64,000 bases of DNA from Pararhizobium sp. (GTDB lineage Bacteria > Pseudomonadota > Alphaproteobacteria > Rhizobiales > Rhizobiaceae). Positions 1-8,605 of the stretch are shown here, one piece after another. Numbering within the stretch: the first letter of the stretch is position 1; each line of letters starts with the position of its first letter. Below the pieces are notes generated by a model. It had not been told where the DNA came from. It was given only the letters and a program-made list of their open reading frames with translations, and searched no databases. Where the stretch lies: assembly GCA_017794825.1 (NCBI GenBank), contig CP051237.1, positions 992,001 through 1,056,000 of the forward strand. The letters are read 5' to 3'. Made by a program: the position numbers and the translations under genes.

Positions 1-22
1 CACCGGATAGCGGAGAACCGGA

Positions 23-1099
23 TCAGCCTCCGGTCGCGGCCTGGATCTTCTCCAGCGCCTTGCCTTCCATGTCCTCCACGCCGGGAGGAATGTTCGCGAA
101 GAACTTCAGGTTGTTGATATCCTCATCCGTAAAGGCCGCATTGACGGCCGCCTTGAGGTGATCAGGCAGGAGGTCCTTGCCTCCCTTCACGGCGACAATG
201 GCGCCTGTGCTTTCGGACATCATCTGGGAGATTTCCGGCTGCAGCACGAAGTTGATCCACTTGTAGGCGGCGTCGTCGGCTTCGCCCTTGCGCGGAATGA
301 CGAAAGTGTCGATCCAGGCAAGCGCTCCGGTTTCCGGCGGAACGAAAACGATGTTGTTGTTTTCGTTGTACAGCTTGTAGGCGGTCGAATCCCAGGTTTC
401 GGAAGCAACGATCTCACCCGAGAGCATCATGGCGGAAAGATCGTCGCCGCCTTTCCAGTAGGCCTTGATGTTGTCCTTGCAGGCGCTGAGCTTCTCGACC
501 ACCTTGTCGAGCAACGCCTGATACGCGTCGAGGTCCGAGTAGGTTGCGAACGGATCCTCGCCCATCGAATAGGCAGTGCCCAGAAGAATCGTGCGCTTCA
601 GGCGCATCGATGTCTTGCCCTTGTATTCCGGGTTGCAAAGATCGCCCCAGCTCTTGAAATCCGGCGCTTTCGACTTGTCGGCCATCAGACCGGACGTGCC
701 CCACTGGTGCGGCACGGCGTAGATCTCGCCGTCGATCGTCGTGTTCGCCTTCACGCCGTCGAGCAGTTTCGGCTCGAACACGGACGTGTCGATTTTGCTC
801 ATGTCCAGCGGCTTGTAGATGTCGTATTCAAGCTGCGGCGCGTAGATACGGTCGTGGCTCGGTTGCGCGAGGTCAAATCCGGCGCCGCCTGTAGCGCGAA
901 GCTTGGCGACCATTTCCTCGTTGTTGGAAAGCGTAACCTCGACATCGATGTCTGGATACATTTCCTCGAACTTGGCGATTACGTTTTCCGGCGCATAACC
1001 GCCCCAGGTCAACAATCTCAAAGTCTCGGCCTGTGCGCTGCCCATACCGGCCAACATTGTCGCGGTCAGCAGTACAGCGGTTTTCATAGTCATCCGCAT
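23..1099 (-). CDS. Polyamine-type ABC transporter substrate-binding protein
   Basis: A periplasmic solute-binding protein of the PotD/PotF (spermidine/putrescine) family, 358 residues, which would deliver an organic cation or related solute to an ABC importer. The N-terminus is a Sec signal peptide (basic start, hydrophobic stretch, cleavage near GSAQA-ET), followed by the typical opening RLLTWGGYAPENVIAKFEE. The start at 1099 was chosen because AGAGGGAGA lies just upstream; the frame stays open beyond it but that extension has no family character. The 22 bases left of the stop hold no complete gene, so the permease and ATPase expected downstream would lie outside the window. A broken MocR regulator lies immediately upstream. 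The real ligand is not known; amino acids or opine-like compounds are also possible. Confidence 0.88.
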   Translation of the reverse strand: MRMTMKTAVLLTATMLAGMGSAQAETLRLLTWGGYAPENVIAKFEEMYPDIDVEVTLSNNEEMVAKLRATGGAGFDLAQPSHDRIYAPQLEYDIYKPLDMSKIDTSVFEPKLLDGVKANTTIDGEIYAVPHQWGTSGLMADKSKAPDFKSWGDLCNPEYKGKTSMRLKRTILLGTAYSMGEDPFATYSDLDAYQALLDKVVEKLSACKDNIKAYWKGGDDLSAMMLSGEIVASETWDSTAYKLYNENNNIVFVPPETGALAWIDTFVIPRKGEADDAAYKWINFVLQPEISQMMSESTGAIVAVKGGKDLLPDHLKAAVNAAFTDEDINNLKFFANIPPGVEDMEGKALEKIQAATGG

Positions 1100-1197
1100 A
1101 GTCGTCTCCCTCTTGTTATTTTCAGCACCGTCGGAGCCAAACTCCGAAACTTTATGGGCTGATTGGACTGCAAAATATATCCATTGCGGAATTTTTC

Positions 1198-2615
1198 TTA
1201 GACCAATTGGCGCTCCTTTCCAAGCTGGTTCATGACGCGTCCAAGAGTTTCCATCCCGGCTCTGATGTCTTCCGGCGGGGTGCTTCCGAACCCGAACACG
1301 AGCCCTTTTGTAGGATAGGAGGCTATCGCATACCGTCCCAGCGCCGCGGTCGTTATGCCGGCTGCTGCGGCGGCGGCCACGATTTCGGTTTCCTCGATTT
1401 GTGTCCGCAGAAAGCCGGCCGTATGAAATCCGCCTCCAGTCGGCTGCAAATCCACCCATTCGCCTATCCAGTCTGAGGAATCCACAAGCGCATCGTAGCG
1501 CTCCTTGTAGATCTGCCGCATGGTCCGGACATGGGTCGCAAAGAAACCTTCATCCATGAAATCGGCGACAGAATGTAGCCGAGCCGCAGTGAGGGAAACA
1601 ACGACTTGGAGAACGTGCCGACATAGATGACCCGTTCCTGGGTATCGATGCTCTTGAGTGTCGGCGGGGGCTGTTCGCCATAGTAAAACTCACCGTCATA
1701 GTCGTCCTCCACGATCATCGCGTCGGCGTCCTTCGCAGCCTGCAGGAGAGCCAGCCGGCGCGCCAGGCTCATCACGAGGCCAAGCGGCTGTTGGTGCGAG
1801 GGCGTGACAAAGGCCAGACGGAAATCGGGCTGCTTTTTCAGCGCGTCCTCAACGCGGAAGCCTTCGGCGTCGATGTCGACGGGGACAAGCCGGGCGTCGC
1901 AGGCGAGGAAGGCGTTGCGCGCGCCGACAGCGCCCGGATTCTCGAACCAGATCGCCTCGCCGGGATTGACCAGCATCAGGCCGATGGTGGCGAAGGCGTG
2001 TTGCGCCCCGTTCACGATGAAGATCTGTTCGGGGTCGCACTTGATGCCTCGCGCCGCATTCAGTTGCTGTGCAATAGACGAGCGAAGCCGGGCAAATCCG
2101 AACGGCTCGCCATAGCCTGCGATTTGATCCCGCGCCTTGCGCCAATGCCTCGCTGACAACCGCGCCCACTGGGCCATCGGAAAAGCGTCGAGCGCCGGCA
2201 GCGCCGTGATGAACGGCGCGGATTTGTGGGGGAGCGGGCTGCGCGTCGTGAAGGCGCGCGAGGTGCGCTCCGTCATCCGCGAGAGTCTCGGCGTCGCGAT
2301 ATGGCCGTCAACGCCTTGCGCCGAATCCGACAACCGAATCTGCGCGGCAAGCGTTTTGCTGACGAAAGTTCCGGCGCCGACGCGCGATTCCAGCAAGCCT
2401 TCCGAGACCAGGCGGTCAATCGCATCGATCACCGTCGTCCGCGACACGCCGATTTCCAGAGCAAGCGTGCGGGTCGCGGGCATCCGGTCGCCGATATTGA
2501 AAGCGCCTGAAAGAAGGAGTTCGCGAAGCGCCATGTAAAGCTGGACCGAAAAGCGCCTGTCCGATGACCGGTCAATGCGGATCGACGAGAGCAGCGCGCC
2601 TCCGTGACGTTTCAT
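1198..2615 (-). pseudogene. MocR/PdxR-type GntR-aminotransferase regulator, disrupted
   Basis: A MocR-family regulator: an N-terminal GntR winged helix (start to about residue 75, with EIGVSRTTVIDAIDRLVSEG) fused to a fold-type I aminotransferase domain. The PLP-lysine segment GTFSKSLFPSLRLGY is present near residue 340. After LGYILSP, about residue 351, the reading frame shifts. The rest of the family sequence (DFMDEGFFATHVRTMRQIY to the C-terminus, about 120 residues) continues in another frame from about base 1563. The family segment of roughly 30 residues normally found between these two blocks is missing, so the lesion is an internal deletion that is not a multiple of three rather than a single-base error. 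The regulator presumably no longer works. It faces the enolase-superfamily gene and probably once controlled it or the binding-protein gene. Confidence 0.85.
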
Positions 2616-2738
2616 GGTTGTCCCGATTGGTATGTGATTTTATGCAAAACGGACCTACTATAGAGGCCAATTCTGCATATTTTGGCAAGCCGAAAACCGA
2701 TCCGCGCTGTTGTGGGCGCCATCACGCCGGGGTCCGAG
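2616..2738. promoter_or_regulatory. Divergent intergenic region with inverted TATGCA elements
   Basis: This region separates the broken MocR gene from the enolase-superfamily gene. It holds TATGCA at 2641-2646 (within TTTTATGCAAAA) and its inverse TGCATA at 2674-2679, about three helical turns apart, and an A/T-rich TACTATAG between them that could belong to a -10 element. The same TTTATGCAA core occurs twice in the promoter region of the gntR gene at 13.5 kb. Seen directly: the repeats. Inferred: that they bind a regulator. Confidence 0.4.
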
Positions 2739-3845
2739 ATGAAAATCAGCTCCATCGAAACTTTCGCCGACTCATTTGTCTGCTTTGTCCGCGTCACCGC
2801 CGATGACGGATCGCAAGGCTGGGGACAAGTCGCGCCTTACAACGCGGACATCACGGCCGCGGTTCTTCATCGACAGGTTGCGCCCTATGCGCTGGGTCAG
2901 GACGCATTCGACATTACGCGACTCATGGAAACCATTCCGGAGCGCGAGCACAAATTTCCGGGTTCCTATCTGGCCCGCGCCATGGGCGGAATCGATACCG
3001 CGCTTCTTGATCTGCGCGGCAAGCTCGAGGGCAAGCCGGTCTGCGAACTGCTCGGTGGCGCTCCGGGAACCGTTCGCGCCTATGCGTCTTCAATGAAGCG
3101 CGACATAACGCCGGCGGACGAGGCGGAACGCCTGAAAAAATTGCAGCAGGACTATGGTTTCACCGCAGTCAAGTTCCGCATCGGTTCCGAATGCGGACAT
3201 GACCGGGACGAATGGCCCGGCCGAACCGAAGAGATCGTTCCCGCAATCCGCCAGGCCATGGACAACGGCACCGACCTGCTGGTCGACGCCAATTCCTGTT
3301 ACTCGCCGAAAAAGGCCATCGAGATCGGCCGGTTTCTTCAGGACAACGGCGTCAGCCACTACGAGGAACCTTGCCCCTATTGGCGATACGAACAGACGAA
3401 GCAGGTTACCGAAGCGCTCGACATCGACGTCACCGGCGGAGAACAGGACTGTTCACTGGTCGACTGGGAACGAATGATCGAGGGTCGCGTCGTCGACGTG
3501 GTCCAGCCGGATGTGTGCTATCTCGGCGGCATGCACCGGACGATGCAGGTCGCGCGCATGGCGCATGCGGCAGGCATTCCCTGCACCCCCCATTCCGCCA
3601 ATCTGTCCATGGTCACGATCTTCACCATGCATCTCCTGCGAGCGATCCCGAACGCGGGTAAATATCTCGAGTTCTCTATCGAGAAAGAGGACTACTACCC
3701 GTGGCAGGAGAGGCTCTTCCGATCATCTCCTTACGCGATTGTGGACGGTCATGCGCGGGTCACGGATGAACCCGGCTGGGGCGTCGAGATCGAGCCTGAA
3801 TGGCTCGAACGCTCAACCCGCCAGGTCAGCGAATGGACGTCTTGA
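2739..3845 (+). CDS. Mandelate racemase/muconate lactonizing enzyme family protein
   Basis: An enolase-superfamily enzyme of 368 residues that would abstract a proton alpha to a carboxylate, as in sugar-acid dehydration, racemisation or cycloisomerisation. Visible catalytic features are the KFR motif (about K145/R147), metal ligands in VDAN (D183), YEEP (about E209) and GGE (E235), a conserved Asp in VVQPD (about D258) and a His in TPHSAN (about H285). The D...H pair places it nearer the mandelate racemase subgroup than the muconate lactonizing subgroup. I start it at 2739 (MKISSIETF), which matches the family N-terminus; the 19 codons before it do not. An NCS2 permease follows 186 bases downstream on the same strand, suggesting uptake and conversion of one substrate. 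The substrate is not predictable. Confidence 0.87.
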   Translation: MKISSIETFADSFVCFVRVTADDGSQGWGQVAPYNADITAAVLHRQVAPYALGQDAFDITRLMETIPEREHKFPGSYLARAMGGIDTALLDLRGKLEGKPVCELLGGAPGTVRAYASSMKRDITPADEAERLKKLQQDYGFTAVKFRIGSECGHDRDEWPGRTEEIVPAIRQAMDNGTDLLVDANSCYSPKKAIEIGRFLQDNGVSHYEEPCPYWRYEQTKQVTEALDIDVTGGEQDCSLVDWERMIEGRVVDVVQPDVCYLGGMHRTMQVARMAHAAGIPCTPHSANLSMVTIFTMHLLRAIPNAGKYLEFSIEKEDYYPWQERLFRSSPYAIVDGHARVTDEPGWGVEIEPEWLERSTRQVSEWTS

Positions 3846-4031
3846 CCAGCGGCAGCGGACGCGAATTGCACGGCCATTCAAGTAGTATCTTCCGATACGT
3901 GTTCAAAACTCCGCAATACCTGAGGAAAACATAACAAATTCTCCAATATTTCTGCGACTTCGCAGGAATTTGGTGGTTGCATGCCCTTGACGGACCTCAT
4001 TCACGGTCCGCGCCAAAAAAGGGGAAGCCGG

Positions 4032-5486
4032 ATGTCGACAACAACCGCACTTGGGACACCTGAACAGCTCAGAGATCCGAATTATACGCCACCGCTTGCA
4101 TCCGCCGTGCCGCTGGGCATCCAGCACGTACTGGCGATGTTCGTCAGCAACGTTACGCCAGCGATCATCGTGGCGGGCGCCGCCGGATTCGGGTTCGGAT
4201 CGAACTCTCCGGACTTTCAGAACCTGATCTACATGATTCAGATGTCGATGCTGTTCGCCGGCATCACGACCCTTTTCCAGACTATCGGCGCGGGCCCCGT
4301 CGGCGCGCGTCTGCCAATCGTTCAGGGGACTTCCTTCGCCTTCATTCCGATCATGATACCGTTGGTGGCCGGAAAGGGCGTCGAGGCCATGGGCGTTTTG
4401 ATGTGTGGGGTGATCGTAGGCGGGCTGTTTCATGCCTGCCTGGGGTTTTTCATCGGCAAGATTCGGTTTGCCCTGCCGCCGCTCGTGACGGGACTGGTCG
4501 TCACCATGATCGGTCTGGCGCTGGTGCAGGTCGGCATCCAGTACGCGGCTGGTGGAGTGCCGGCGATGAACCAACTCGCCGCCGCCCTGGCAGCGGCAAA
4601 GGCAAGCGGCAATGCAGCCGACTACACCAGTATCGAATACGGCTCGCTGCTGAACTGGTGCATCGCCCTGCTCGTCGTCGTCGTCACGCTCGGCGTCAAG
4701 TTCTTCACGCGCGGCATGATCTCCGTATCCGCAGTGCTCATCGGCCTGATCGTCGGTTATGTCGTTTCCTGGATGTTCGGCATGGTGAATTTCGGAAACG
4801 TTTCCAACGCAGCCGTATTCGCGCTGCCCAATCCGTTCCACTTCGGCTTCGAGTTCTCGATCGCCGCGATCATCGGCTTCTGTCTGATGGCTTTCGTTTC
4901 CGCCGTTGAAACGGTCGGAGACGTTTCGGGCGTGACCAAAGGCGGCGCCGGACGTGAACCGACATCCGAAGAAATCACCGGCGCAACCTTTGCCGACGGT
5001 CTCGGCACGGCTGTCGCCGGCGTTTTCGGCGCTCTTCCGAACACCTCCTTTTCGCAGAATGTTGGACTGATCGCGATGACCGGCATCATGAGCCGCATGG
5101 TCGTGACCATCGGCGCCCTGTTCCTCATCGTCGCAGGCCTTATACCGAAAATTGGCGCTATCATTTCAACGGTGCCGATCGAGGTGCTGGGCGGGGGCGT
5201 GATCGTCATGTTTGGGATGGTCGTCGCAGCCGGCATCTCGATGCTCTCGGATGTGACATGGAACCGCCGCAACATGGTGATCTTCGCGATCTCGATTTCC
5301 ATCGGCCTCGGTCTTCAGCTGGAGCCGAACGCCCTGTTCTTCATGCCTCCAACGGTGAAGGTTCTACTGACATCGGGAATCCTGCCGGCGGCGTTCATCG
5401 CCATCGTTCTGAACCTGCTTCTGCCGGAAGAACTTGATGAAGAACAGACAGACGAGATTGCAGGCGGACACGCCGGCCACAAATGA
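4032..5486 (+). CDS. NCS2 family nucleobase (xanthine/uracil-type) permease
   Basis: An inner-membrane symporter of the nucleobase-cation symporter-2 family, 484 residues, with a dozen or more hydrophobic segments. Diagnostic motifs are the short substrate-site stretch QGTSFAFIPIM and the later NTSFSQNVGLIAMTG, which matches the family signature around TSxSQNVG. The start at 4032 (MSTTTALG) is preceded by AGGGGAAG at good spacing; an upstream ATG at 3981 lacks such a site. The hydrophilic tail ends in charged residues. It may form a unit with the preceding enolase-superfamily gene and is followed by a strong terminator. The xanthine/urate branch is more likely than the uracil branch from the SQNVG form, but this is an inference. 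Confidence 0.88.
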   Translation: MSTTTALGTPEQLRDPNYTPPLASAVPLGIQHVLAMFVSNVTPAIIVAGAAGFGFGSNSPDFQNLIYMIQMSMLFAGITTLFQTIGAGPVGARLPIVQGTSFAFIPIMIPLVAGKGVEAMGVLMCGVIVGGLFHACLGFFIGKIRFALPPLVTGLVVTMIGLALVQVGIQYAAGGVPAMNQLAAALAAAKASGNAADYTSIEYGSLLNWCIALLVVVVTLGVKFFTRGMISVSAVLIGLIVGYVVSWMFGMVNFGNVSNAAVFALPNPFHFGFEFSIAAIIGFCLMAFVSAVETVGDVSGVTKGGAGREPTSEEITGATFADGLGTAVAGVFGALPNTSFSQNVGLIAMTGIMSRMVVTIGALFLIVAGLIPKIGAIISTVPIEVLGGGVIVMFGMVVAAGISMLSDVTWNRRNMVIFAISISIGLGLQLEPNALFFMPPTVKVLLTSGILPAAFIAIVLNLLLPEELDEEQTDEIAGGHAGHK

Positions 5487-5492
5487 CAATCC

Positions 5493-5521
5493 CCGTCCGC
5501 GCAACGGCGCGGGCGGCTTTT
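5493..5521 (+). terminator. Rho-independent terminator after the NCS2 permease
   Basis: A ten-pair G/C-rich stem (CCGTCCGCGC with GCGCGGGCGG, one G-U pair) closed by AACG and followed by CTTTT. It starts seven bases after the permease stop and also lies just past the 3' end of the convergent GAF gene. Confidence 0.85.
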
Positions 5522-5530
5522 CGGCCTAGG

Positions 5531-6040
5531 TCAGGCCTGTGCGTGACCGCGGGCGAGCAGACCCAGCATGACCGGAAGCCGCATGTCCTTGCAAAGGCGC
5601 ACCCGCGACTCGTTGAAATGTCCGGAGCCTGCAAGACAGTTCAGCGTGCCGATGACGCGTCCGAACACGACCAGCGGCACGTTGACGAGGGATTCGCAGC
5701 CGATCGAACGTATCTTGGCGTGGTCGGGCATCACTTCGGACAAGCCGTCATAATCGTTGACGACGAAAGTCTGGAGGCGCTGCATGACCTGCTCGCTCCA
5801 GCGCGTCCTGTTTGCCGGCTTGCGGCCGGACACAGGATAGATTTCCGGCATCGAGGAATAAAGCCGTTCATAGGACTGGTCGTGCGGATCAACGGCGGTC
5901 ACCGTCACCAGTTTGGCGCCGCCTTGTTCGGACAGGGTGTTGGCGACCAGTGCGAACAGATCAGCGCTCGACGAACCGCCGGCGGCGATTATGTCGGTGA
6001 AGGGATCGCTGTAATGCGCGACGGTAAATGCATCGGTCAT
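5531..6040 (-). CDS. Stand-alone GAF domain protein
   Basis: A soluble 169-residue protein made almost entirely of one GAF fold. The recognisable block is IGCESLVNVPLVVFGRVIGT (about residues 110-130), with the usual strand-turn-strand pattern. No output domain (kinase, cyclase, HTH) is present. It is the last gene of the minus-strand ABC-hyuAB operon, 40 bases after the permease. AGGAAG lies about 11 bases before the ATG. It might sense the imported solute or a breakdown product, or act as a small enzyme, since some single-domain GAF proteins reduce free methionine sulfoxide. The cysteines near residues 113, 140 and 152 allow that idea but do not show it. No function is assigned. Confidence 0.75.
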   Translation of the reverse strand: MTDAFTVAHYSDPFTDIIAAGGSSSADLFALVANTLSEQGGAKLVTVTAVDPHDQSYERLYSSMPEIYPVSGRKPANRTRWSEQVMQRLQTFVVNDYDGLSEVMPDHAKIRSIGCESLVNVPLVVFGRVIGTLNCLAGSGHFNESRVRLCKDMRLPVMLGLLARGHAQA

Positions 6041-6080
6041 CTGGTGTCTGTCTTCCTGTTCCTGCTGGTTCTGTTTCCGG

Positions 6081-7037
6081 CTATTGCCGCTTGCCTGCGA
6101 CGCTCAGCCCCACTGCGACGAGGATCACCACGCCAGTGGCGAGATCCTTAAAGAACGGGTCGGCGTTGAGGATGTTGAAGCCGTTGTTGATCAGCGCAAG
6201 CAGCATGACGCCGGCGACCGAACGCCACACCGCGCCCTCTCCGCCGTAGATGCTCGTACCACCGAGAATGACGGCGGCGATCGCCTGCAACTCCATGCCT
6301 GCGCCGGCGCTGGGCTGCCCCATCGAAATGCGCGAGACCGTGATTGCGGACGCCAGCCCGGCGGCGAGGCCGGATATGGCGAATGTCGCGATGCGAACGC
6401 GATCGACCCTGATGCCGGATAGTTCGGCCGCCTGCTGGTTGCCGCCAACCGCGTGGATGCGCCGTCCGAGCCCGGTCTGTGTCAGCACGATCGTCAGGAT
6501 CGCGGCGAAACCGAAAAGCACCACAACGGCGACGTTGACGCCAAAATACTGGGCGCGGCCGAGCCATGTGAACGTGTCGTTGCGGACGGGAATGAGGTTG
6601 CCGTCCGAAATAAGAATGGCGAGCCCCTGAAATACAAGACCCGTGGCGAGCGTCGCCAGAAAAGAGTGCACGTTGAGCCGGGTCACGACGACGCCGTTGC
6701 CGATCCCGAGAATGAGGCCGACGAGCGGCGCGATCAGAATTCCGACCGCCGGGCTAACCGCCAGGGCGACCGTGGCGCAGCACACGCCGGCGACGCCGAA
6801 TATCGCTCCGACCGAAAGATCGAAGCCCCCTCCGATGATCACGAACGTCATCGCGGCGGCCATGATGGCCAGCGGCGTGTTCTGGTTGAGAATGTTGGTG
6901 ATGTTCCGCCAGGTCAGGAAGGCGTCGCTCATCAGCGACAATACGATCACCATGAGCACCAGGGCGATTGCGATGGCGTAGCGCTGTGCGAAAGCAGTGT
7001 AGCTTGGACGGGATGTCGACACGATTGTTCCTTTCAC
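6081..7037 (-). CDS. Sugar-type ABC transporter permease (RbsC family)
   Basis: The membrane subunit of a carbohydrate-uptake-2 family ABC importer, 318 residues with about ten hydrophobic segments. Family landmarks are IIGGGFDLSVGAIFG in the first third, GNQQAAELSGI in the cytoplasmic loop, and AIAAVILGGTSIYGGEG, the coupling region that contacts the ATPase. It overlaps the ATPase gene by four bases (GTGA), showing translational coupling. The first GTG at 7037 is used here; a second GTG 15 bases further in has a better ribosome binding site (AAAGGA) and could be the true start. Family members carry ribose, nucleosides, autoinducer-2 and other polar solutes; the hyuAB neighbours suggest a cyclic amide here. 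Confidence 0.88.
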   Translation of the reverse strand: MKGTIVSTSRPSYTAFAQRYAIAIALVLMVIVLSLMSDAFLTWRNITNILNQNTPLAIMAAAMTFVIIGGGFDLSVGAIFGVAGVCCATVALAVSPAVGILIAPLVGLILGIGNGVVVTRLNVHSFLATLATGLVFQGLAILISDGNLIPVRNDTFTWLGRAQYFGVNVAVVVLFGFAAILTIVLTQTGLGRRIHAVGGNQQAAELSGIRVDRVRIATFAISGLAAGLASAITVSRISMGQPSAGAGMELQAIAAVILGGTSIYGGEGAVWRSVAGVMLLALINNGFNILNADPFFKDLATGVVILVAVGLSVAGKRQ

Positions 7038-8602
7038 GATGACGCCGCGGACGGCCCGTCAGCCTGGGCGTCGACCTGGAAAAGCGTTCTCAGCACCTCT
7101 TCCATTGAGGTCTCTGCGGGGACGACCTCGCGCAGCGTACGCCCCTCGTGGACAAGATAGGCGCGGTGCGCGAGGCCAAGCACCTCTTCAAGCTCGGAAG
7201 AAATCAGCAGAACGCCCTCGCCTCGGGCCGCCTGCTCCACCACGAAATCATGTATGCGCCGCCGGGCGCCGATGTCGACGCCGCGGCTCGGTTCGTCGAG
7301 GATGACGAGGGAGGGTTCGATCGTCACCCATTTGGCCAGCAGAACCTTCTGCTGATTGCCGCCCGAATAATTGCGGATGTCTCCGTCGATGTCGCTGGGC
7401 GTGATCGAAAACTCGGCGATCCTTGAGCGAACATTCTCCAGTTCCTTGCGCCGGCGAATGACGCCTCCCTTCAGGAAGGCGGGCAGGCTCGCCATGGTGA
7501 TGTTGGCTCGAGTCGGGCTGGAGAGGACGAGCCCCTGCCCTCGCCTGTCTTCCGGGACAAAGGCTATGCCGCGTCTGACGGAGGCTTCGGGAGACCGGTC
7601 GGCGTAGTCCCTGCCGTTCAGGCGCACCTCGCCCGACAGGGCCTGATCAGCCCCGAAAATCGCGCGGGCAATCTCGCTTCGCCCGCTTCCGACAAGGCCA
7701 AGCAGGCCGACGATTTCTCCAGGTCGTATGGTCAGATCCGCCGAAACCACGCCGGTCGCCGTCTTCAGACCGCGAACATCGAGCAGCGGGGCGACCTCGG
7801 CGGCCGGCGCCGGCGGCAATTCCGGATAGACGATCTCCTGCTCGCCGCCGCCCAGCATGGCGCCGATCAGCGAAGCTTTGGTTTCGCCGGACGCATCGGA
7901 GGTGCGAATGAGAGAGCCCTCGCGCAGCACCGTCACCCGGTCGCTGACCTCAAGCACGTGGTCGAGGAAATGCGTGACATAGATCAGGGTCCGGCCATCG
8001 CCGCGAAGGCGTTTCATGGTCGCGTGAAGGCGTTCGATCTCGTCATAGGTCAGTGAGGACGTCGGCTCGTCGAGGACGATGACCTGCGCATTGCGGGCGA
8101 GAGCCCGCATGATCTCGATTTTCTGCTGATCGGCGATGCTCAACGATCCCGCGCGGGCATTCGGGTCCAGGTCGAAACCGCAGATACTCTGGATCTCGGC
8201 GATCCGGTCAGCCTCGTCATTGCGCAACAGTCCGAGACGCATGTTCTCGATGCCGAGAAAAACGTTCTGGGCGACCGTCAGGGCGCTGACGACCTGAAGT
8301 TCCTGGTGCATGACGGTGACCCCGGCCTCCAGCGCCCGCACCGGGTTCCAGGCGCCGACCGGTCGGCCCTCGTAGAGGATTTCGCCTTTCGTCGCATCAT
8401 AGAAACCGCCGGCGATCTTGCCGACGGTCGATTTTCCAGCCCCGTTTTCGCCGACCAGAGCATGGATCTCGCCCGGCCTGAAGCCGACCGTGACGTCGTG
8501 CAGAACTTCGGAGCCGTAGAACGACTTGGAGACATGCGACAGGGACAGACGGTCTGCGACCGGCGCCGTTTCCTCCCGTCCCGTCATCGCCGCGGCCGCC
8601 AC
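7034..8602 (-). CDS. Sugar-type ABC transporter ATP-binding protein (RbsA/MglA family, two ATPase domains)
   Basis: The ATPase of the importer, 522 residues with two fused nucleotide-binding domains. The first has Walker A GENGAGKST (about residues 52-60), a degenerate signature LSIADQQK and Walker B VIVLDEPTSS. The second has a degenerate Walker A GLVGSGRSE, a full signature YSGGNQQK and Walker B LVILDEPSRG. This asymmetric pattern is normal for RbsA/MglA proteins. The GTG start at 8602 is supported by GGGGAGG seven bases upstream and lies three bases after the hyuB stop, so hyuB, this gene and the permease are one transcription unit. Confidence 0.9.
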   Translation of the reverse strand: MAAAAMTGREETAPVADRLSLSHVSKSFYGSEVLHDVTVGFRPGEIHALVGENGAGKSTVGKIAGGFYDATKGEILYEGRPVGAWNPVRALEAGVTVMHQELQVVSALTVAQNVFLGIENMRLGLLRNDEADRIAEIQSICGFDLDPNARAGSLSIADQQKIEIMRALARNAQVIVLDEPTSSLTYDEIERLHATMKRLRGDGRTLIYVTHFLDHVLEVSDRVTVLREGSLIRTSDASGETKASLIGAMLGGGEQEIVYPELPPAPAAEVAPLLDVRGLKTATGVVSADLTIRPGEIVGLLGLVGSGRSEIARAIFGADQALSGEVRLNGRDYADRSPEASVRRGIAFVPEDRRGQGLVLSSPTRANITMASLPAFLKGGVIRRRKELENVRSRIAEFSITPSDIDGDIRNYSGGNQQKVLLAKWVTIEPSLVILDEPSRGVDIGARRRIHDFVVEQAARGEGVLLISSELEEVLGLAHRAYLVHEGRTLREVVPAETSMEEVLRTLFQVDAQADGPSAASS

Positions 8603-8605
8603 GGA

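Noticed and set aside
3846..4031. A purine riboswitch before the NCS2 permease
   Set aside because: The gap contains short stems, but I could not match the conserved core of a known purine or xanthine aptamer by eye.
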